16,521 nucleotides of DNA from Candidatus Melainabacteria bacterium (lineage in GTDB: Bacteria; Cyanobacteriota; Vampirovibrionia; Obscuribacterales; Obscuribacteraceae), in assembly GCA_003175915.1 (NCBI GenBank), contig PSRH01000060.1:1-16521 (forward strand), written 5' to 3'. Of this stretch, positions 13,566 through 16,521 are shown one piece after another. The notes beneath the pieces are model-generated. The model was given only the letters and a program-made list of their open reading frames with translations, made no database searches and was not told the DNA's origin. The position numbers and the translations under genes are program-made. Within the stretch, counting starts at the first letter, position 1. Each line of letters opens with the position of its first letter.

Positions 13566-13580
13566 ACCGCTGTCTGTCAC
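13551..13580 (-). promoter_or_regulatory. Candidate sigma-70 promoter of glyA
   Basis: On the minus strand GTGACA (complement of 13575-13580; five of six consensus bases) and TACAAT (complement of 13551-13556; five of six) are separated by 18 bp. The -10 is 36 bp before the TTG start. The promoter lies in the 102-bp gap after recO. Confidence 0.55.
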
Positions 13581-13616
13581 AAATATTACCGGCTGGCAAG
13601 CAGTTGCTGGCTGCTT

Positions 13617-14435
13617 CTAAACCTTAATCAAGTCAAGGGCCTTCATCCTGCGACCGGCCTTGTGCTCTATATAAGTTTGGATTAGCCTGCAGCCGGCAGT
13701 ATTGGCTCGGGAGATACTGGCGCTAACCTGAGCGTTGTGCCTTTCCGGATCATGGCTGGCTGAAACAAGCGCCTGCCAAACCAACGGTGTGATATGCGTT
13801 TTAAGAGAGGAGGAAAGACCGGCTTCAGGACGGTAATCAGCAGACGCCTCGGCGACTTGATGCCGTTGCATGCGCCTGTCCTCCACAAGGCAACTCTGAC
13901 AGAGGATACCGCCTAGTTCGTGATCGAAAACAGCAATGCTCGGATTGCTCAGGACCCGACGGCAACCCACACAAAAATCCAATTCGGGTTTGTATCCTAG
14001 AAGTTCAAGCAATTTCAGCTCAAAATCCAGACACAATATAGCCGGCTCTCCTTTAGCTTCAGCCTGTAAACGAAGGGCCTGACAAAGATAGCCAAAGAAT
14101 ATCTCAGCCTCCTCTTCGAGGCCCTCTCCGAACTGGGCAGTAAGCTCTGCGTAATATAGTCCATAAGCCAGTCTAAATAGATCTTGCCTTAATTTCGGAA
14201 AGCTTTCTATTTGCTCGGCCTGCACTATGATGTCCAGGGAGCGACCTCTGGCTAGCATTAGCTTGTTGACGTTCAGGACATCGGCCCGGCCTGCGATCTT
14301 GGTCCCCGGTTTCCTTGCTCCTTTAGCGACGGCCCTGACCAAACCGCGTTCGGCTGAAAATAGGGTGAGGATGCGGTCTGCCTCCCCCAGAGCAAAGCTT
14401 CCAACATTGATGGCTGTGAGACTGTAGTTAGGCAT
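13617..14435 (-). CDS. recO: DNA repair protein RecO
   Basis: Part of the RecFOR pathway: it helps load RecA on gapped DNA by displacing SSB and annealing strands. The 272-residue protein starts with an OB fold (YSLTAINVGSFALGEADRIL, LFSAERGLVRAVAKGARK, about 4-42). A helical domain contains YGLYYAELTAQF (91-102), and a zinc site is formed by C155-x2-C158 (FCVGCRR) and C179-x2-C182 (LCQSC). All four cysteines are present. The length is slightly above the usual 240-250 because the C-terminal helical part is longer. ATG 14435 lies 16 bp after the gnd stop; its ribosome site is poor, so it may depend on translational coupling to gnd. Confidence 0.92.
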   Translation of the reverse strand: MPNYSLTAINVGSFALGEADRILTLFSAERGLVRAVAKGARKPGTKIAGRADVLNVNKLMLARGRSLDIIVQAEQIESFPKLRQDLFRLAYGLYYAELTAQFGEGLEEEAEIFFGYLCQALRLQAEAKGEPAILCLDFELKLLELLGYKPELDFCVGCRRVLSNPSIAVFDHELGGILCQSCLVEDRRMQRHQVAEASADYRPEAGLSSSLKTHITPLVWQALVSASHDPERHNAQVSASISRANTAGCRLIQTYIEHKAGRRMKALDLIKV

Positions 14436-14451
14436 AACGCATGGGCTAACC

Positions 14452-15903
14452 TTACTTGCTCTTCGCCTGCACCTTGATCAAATTCTGCCAGTCCGAGTGA
14501 ATGAGCCCCAACTGTGGCTTACCGACGATTTCGTAGCAGTGAGCTCCAAAGAAATCGCGTTGAGCTTGAGTGAGATTCTGGGGCAGGTTGGCGCTTCGAT
14601 AACTATCGAAATAATTCAAACTGGCTGCCAGAGCCGGAATAGGAATACCAATCGACATGGCAGTGGTAACCGCATAGCGCCACTTATCTTGGGCAGCCAC
14701 TAAAAAGGCGGCGAACTCCTTGTCCGTAAGCAGGTTCTTAGTCTCCTCGGAGCGAGAGAATGCCTGACGAATTTGCTCGAGCAATTTAGCGCGAATAATA
14801 CAGCCGCCTTTCCAGATGCGCGCTGTTTCAGAAAGATTGATGTGCCAGCCATAGTTTTCCGAACCACTATGGATCAAAGCCATCCCTTGCGCGTAACTGC
14901 AAATCTTGCTGGCGTACAAAGCATCGTGCAGTGCGTCAATCAATTTATTCTTATCCTTGCTGGCAATTTTCGCCGGCTCGGGTACTTGCAAAATCTCCTG
15001 GGCAGCCACCCGTTCTTCTTTCATCGCCGAAAGTTGGCGGGCCGTCAATGCCGCATCAATAGTGGGGATCGGCACGGCCAGCTCAAGTGCGATCTCACTC
15101 GTCCATTTGCCTGTGCCCTTTTGACCGGCCTTATCCAGAATCTGATCAACAAGCGGACCCCTGCCATCGGAGTCTTTTACAATCAATATTTGAGATGTAA
15201 TTTCGATCAAGAAGGAATCGAGAATACCCTTGTTCCAGGTGGCGAATACTTCGGCAATCGCATCCACAGACAGAGCCAGACCGCGGTGAAGAATGTCGTA
15301 AACCTCAGCAATCAATTGCATATCACCATATTCGATACCGTTATGAACCATCTTTACAAAATGGCCGGCACCGTCCGGGCCAAGATATGTCACGCAGGGG
15401 CCATCATTCACCTTGGCAGCAATCGCTTCCCAGATCGGTCTTATCTCTTCATAAGCTTTTTCATCGCCACCAGGCATAAGCGATGGTCCGAGCAAGGCGC
15501 CCTCTTCGCCACCGGAAACTCCGGAACCAATTAAAGAAAATCCATGAGTTGCCAGTTCTTTCGCTCTTCGCCTTGTGTCCTGAAAGTGTGAATTACCGCC
15601 ATCGATAATGATGTCGCCCTTCTCCAGATATGGTTTGAGCGATTCGATCGTCTGATCGACGGCATCGCCAGCCTTTACGAGGAGCACTATTTTGCGCGGC
15701 CGCTCCAGCTGGGCGATGAATTCCTTCGGGTCATGGCATCCGGTCACTGCCTTCCCCTGGGCTCTTCCTTGCAAAAAATGATCGACCTTCTCCTTGGTTC
15801 GGTTAAAGACCGCGATCGGAAAGCGGTTTCTTTCAATGTTTAAGGCCAGGTTTTCACCCATTACGCCCAATCCGATCAAACCTACCTTGGCTACCGCTTC
15901 CAT
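14452..15903 (-). CDS. gnd: 6-phosphogluconate dehydrogenase, decarboxylating
   Basis: Oxidises 6-phosphogluconate to ribulose 5-phosphate and CO2 with NADP reduction, the second oxidative step of the pentose phosphate pathway. From ATG 15903 the protein has 483 residues, the long form of the family. Residues 7-16 hold the Rossmann loop GLIGLGVMG; NRT at 34-36 supplies the arginine for the NADP phosphate. IGSGVSGGEEGALLGPSLMPGG (about 125-146) binds substrate, and GHFVKMVHNGIEYGDMQ contains catalytic K184, H187-N188 and E191. The C-terminal helical domain carries GGCIIRA. GGAGG lies 5 nt before ATG 15903; an in-frame GTG at 15915 is less likely because it would overlap that site. recO follows after 16 bp. 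Confidence 0.96.
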   Translation of the reverse strand: MEAVAKVGLIGLGVMGENLALNIERNRFPIAVFNRTKEKVDHFLQGRAQGKAVTGCHDPKEFIAQLERPRKIVLLVKAGDAVDQTIESLKPYLEKGDIIIDGGNSHFQDTRRRAKELATHGFSLIGSGVSGGEEGALLGPSLMPGGDEKAYEEIRPIWEAIAAKVNDGPCVTYLGPDGAGHFVKMVHNGIEYGDMQLIAEVYDILHRGLALSVDAIAEVFATWNKGILDSFLIEITSQILIVKDSDGRGPLVDQILDKAGQKGTGKWTSEIALELAVPIPTIDAALTARQLSAMKEERVAAQEILQVPEPAKIASKDKNKLIDALHDALYASKICSYAQGMALIHSGSENYGWHINLSETARIWKGGCIIRAKLLEQIRQAFSRSEETKNLLTDKEFAAFLVAAQDKWRYAVTTAMSIGIPIPALAASLNYFDSYRSANLPQNLTQAQRDFFGAHCYEIVGKPQLGLIHSDWQNLIKVQAKSK

Positions 15904-15934
15904 CAGTACCTCCACTCGAAAACCAGGTTTCTAT

Positions 15935-15967
15935 CCTGAGAAGCATGCTCAGCCACCAAATCTCAGG
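15935..15967. repeat. 7-bp inverted repeat upstream of gnd
   Basis: CCTGAGA at 15935-15941 is complementary to TCTCAGG at 15961-15967, with an inner CTGAG/CTCAG alternative. It lies in the 127-bp gap between the right-edge membrane gene and gnd and might be a leader hairpin. No T-run of terminator type follows closely. Confidence 0.3.
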
Positions 15968-16030
15968 CAACCACCGGCAAGTCTAGCCCATAGGCTCACG
16001 AAAAAGAATGAAAAGCGAGGAAGGTCAACT

Positions 16031-16521
16031 TCAATCCGGGATCTCGTCGTCGGACTGAACGTTCACCACCTTGACGCCCCGACCATTAAGAAAATCGAGG
16101 ACGTCCTGACTGCGGGCACCCATGGGCCAGAGTGGTACTTCCATTTGCATATAGGGGGCGTGAAAAATAATGCAGGCCGAATCGGTATATGGATAATATT
16201 CGGCATACTTTATGTCATTGAGGAGGACCATCTGAGTGGAGCGCTTATGTTTCAGCCTGTCCTCAACCGTCAGTACTGCATCCATATCGGTAAGCTCAAA
16301 GACATAATTTGAGCAAGCGTCGCGAATGAGCGCCCGCGTAAAAAAGCTCAAATAAAGAGCAAAAAGGATGACCGACCCGAATAGCGCCAGTCCGAAAACA
16401 AGAAGTTTAAACACGACAAAACAGGCCACTCCCAGCCAGACAGCCAGAAAGACCCAACAAAAAACCAGGGCGCAGACAAGCGGCAGCAAGCCTTTACGCT
16501 GGCTGTAGCCATTTGAGACGA
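16031..16521 (-). CDS. Membrane protein with soluble C-terminal domain, 5' end outside window
   Basis: The frame is open from the stop at 16031 to the right edge with no start that has a ribosome site (a TTG at 16489 is weak), so the beginning probably lies beyond the window. The visible part starts SNGYSQRKG and continues with two long hydrophobic helices (counting from TTG 16489, about 3-25 and 27-50). Next comes a cytoplasmic domain of about 95 residues of alternating strands (YVFELTDMDAVLTVED, KYAEYYPY, ACIIFHAPYMQMEVPLW) and a final helix (SQDVLDFLNGRG). Two helices followed by a seven-strand-plus-helix domain recalls bacterial PH-like (YcxB/YdbT-type) membrane proteins. That is a structural guess; I do not recognise the family. 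It is upstream of gnd on the same strand, 127 bp away. Confidence 0.55.
   Translation of the reverse strand, partial: VSNGYSQRKGLLPLVCALVFCWVFLAVWLGVACFVVFKLLVFGLALFGSVILFALYLSFFTRALIRDACSNYVFELTDMDAVLTVEDRLKHKRSTQMVLLNDIKYAEYYPYTDSACIIFHAPYMQMEVPLWPMGARSQDVLDFLNGRGVKVVNVQSDDEIPD

Noticed and set aside
13515..13616. Riboswitch (for example glycine or folate type) upstream of glyA
   Set aside because: The gap from recO is only 102 bp and is taken up by a promoter and ribosome site; the remaining leader is too short.
14773..15534. 253-codon open frame on the plus strand
   Set aside because: Antisense to gnd, which is complete with all catalytic residues; a by-product of codon use.
15794..16312. 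172-codon plus-strand frame at the right end
   Set aside because: Covers the starts of gnd and the end of the membrane gene in antisense; composition is not protein-like.
1..16521. tRNA genes, CRISPR arrays, insertion sequences, integrases
   Set aside because: No cloverleaf with a CCA-side stem, no regularly spaced repeats and no transposase or integrase motifs were found by reading both strands.

Overview
The window is chromosomal DNA from a bacterium with base composition near 50% GC and the standard code. It is dense with housekeeping genes and contains one regulatory cassette of real interest. Many proteins are exported or membrane-bound: several Sec signal peptides, a Tat-exported superoxide dismutase, an exported TPR protein and an exported glycine-rich protein. 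Together with a Roadblock/LC7 protein and ACT-type malic enzyme this is compatible with a Gram-negative lineage such as non-photosynthetic Cyanobacteriota (Melainabacteria/Obscuribacterales-like). That placement is inference from general impression; no marker in the window proves it. No tRNA, rRNA, CRISPR array, transposase or phage gene was seen.

Layout. Positions 1-954 (minus strand) form a short operon: a small three-helix membrane protein, a YciA-type acyl-CoA thioesterase, and the start of a P-loop corrinoid adenosyltransferase-like gene that runs off the left edge. Positions 955-1223 are non-coding or decayed and hold two perfect inverted repeats and a short ORF with a faint GNAT-like pattern. 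At 1224-2006 (minus) lies a Tat-signal Fe/Mn superoxide dismutase, divergent from an ACT-domain NAD malic enzyme at 2237-3760 (plus). A TPR plus Roadblock/LC7 protein follows (3894-4727). It converges on an exported glycine-rich repeat protein (4742-5329, minus) whose ribosome-binding site lies inside a strong predicted mRNA hairpin.

Positions 5496-7974 (plus) are a tightly packed four-gene cassette: an exported Spy/CpxP-like helical protein, an ECF sigma factor with a long N-terminal extension, a zinc-finger (ZAS) anti-sigma factor with two membrane helices, and a polytopic membrane protein. Stops and starts abut or overlap, so the four are probably co-transcribed and translationally coupled. 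The layout resembles envelope-stress or metal-sensing systems such as Cnr, but the combination is distinctive. An Amt ammonium transporter (8338-9585) follows a long leader. Then come a tiny, extremely charged helical protein (9686-9943) and a secreted kinesin-light-chain-type TPR protein (10025-10957).

The right third is on the minus strand and is mostly housekeeping. In transcription order: a membrane protein with a possible PH-like C-terminal region cut by the right edge, gnd (6-phosphogluconate dehydrogenase), recO, glyA with its own promoter and a perfect Shine-Dalgarno before a TTG start, and a WecA/TagO-type lipid-carrier sugar-phosphate transferase. The genes touch NADPH and pentose supply, one-carbon metabolism, recombination repair and cell-envelope polymer initiation.
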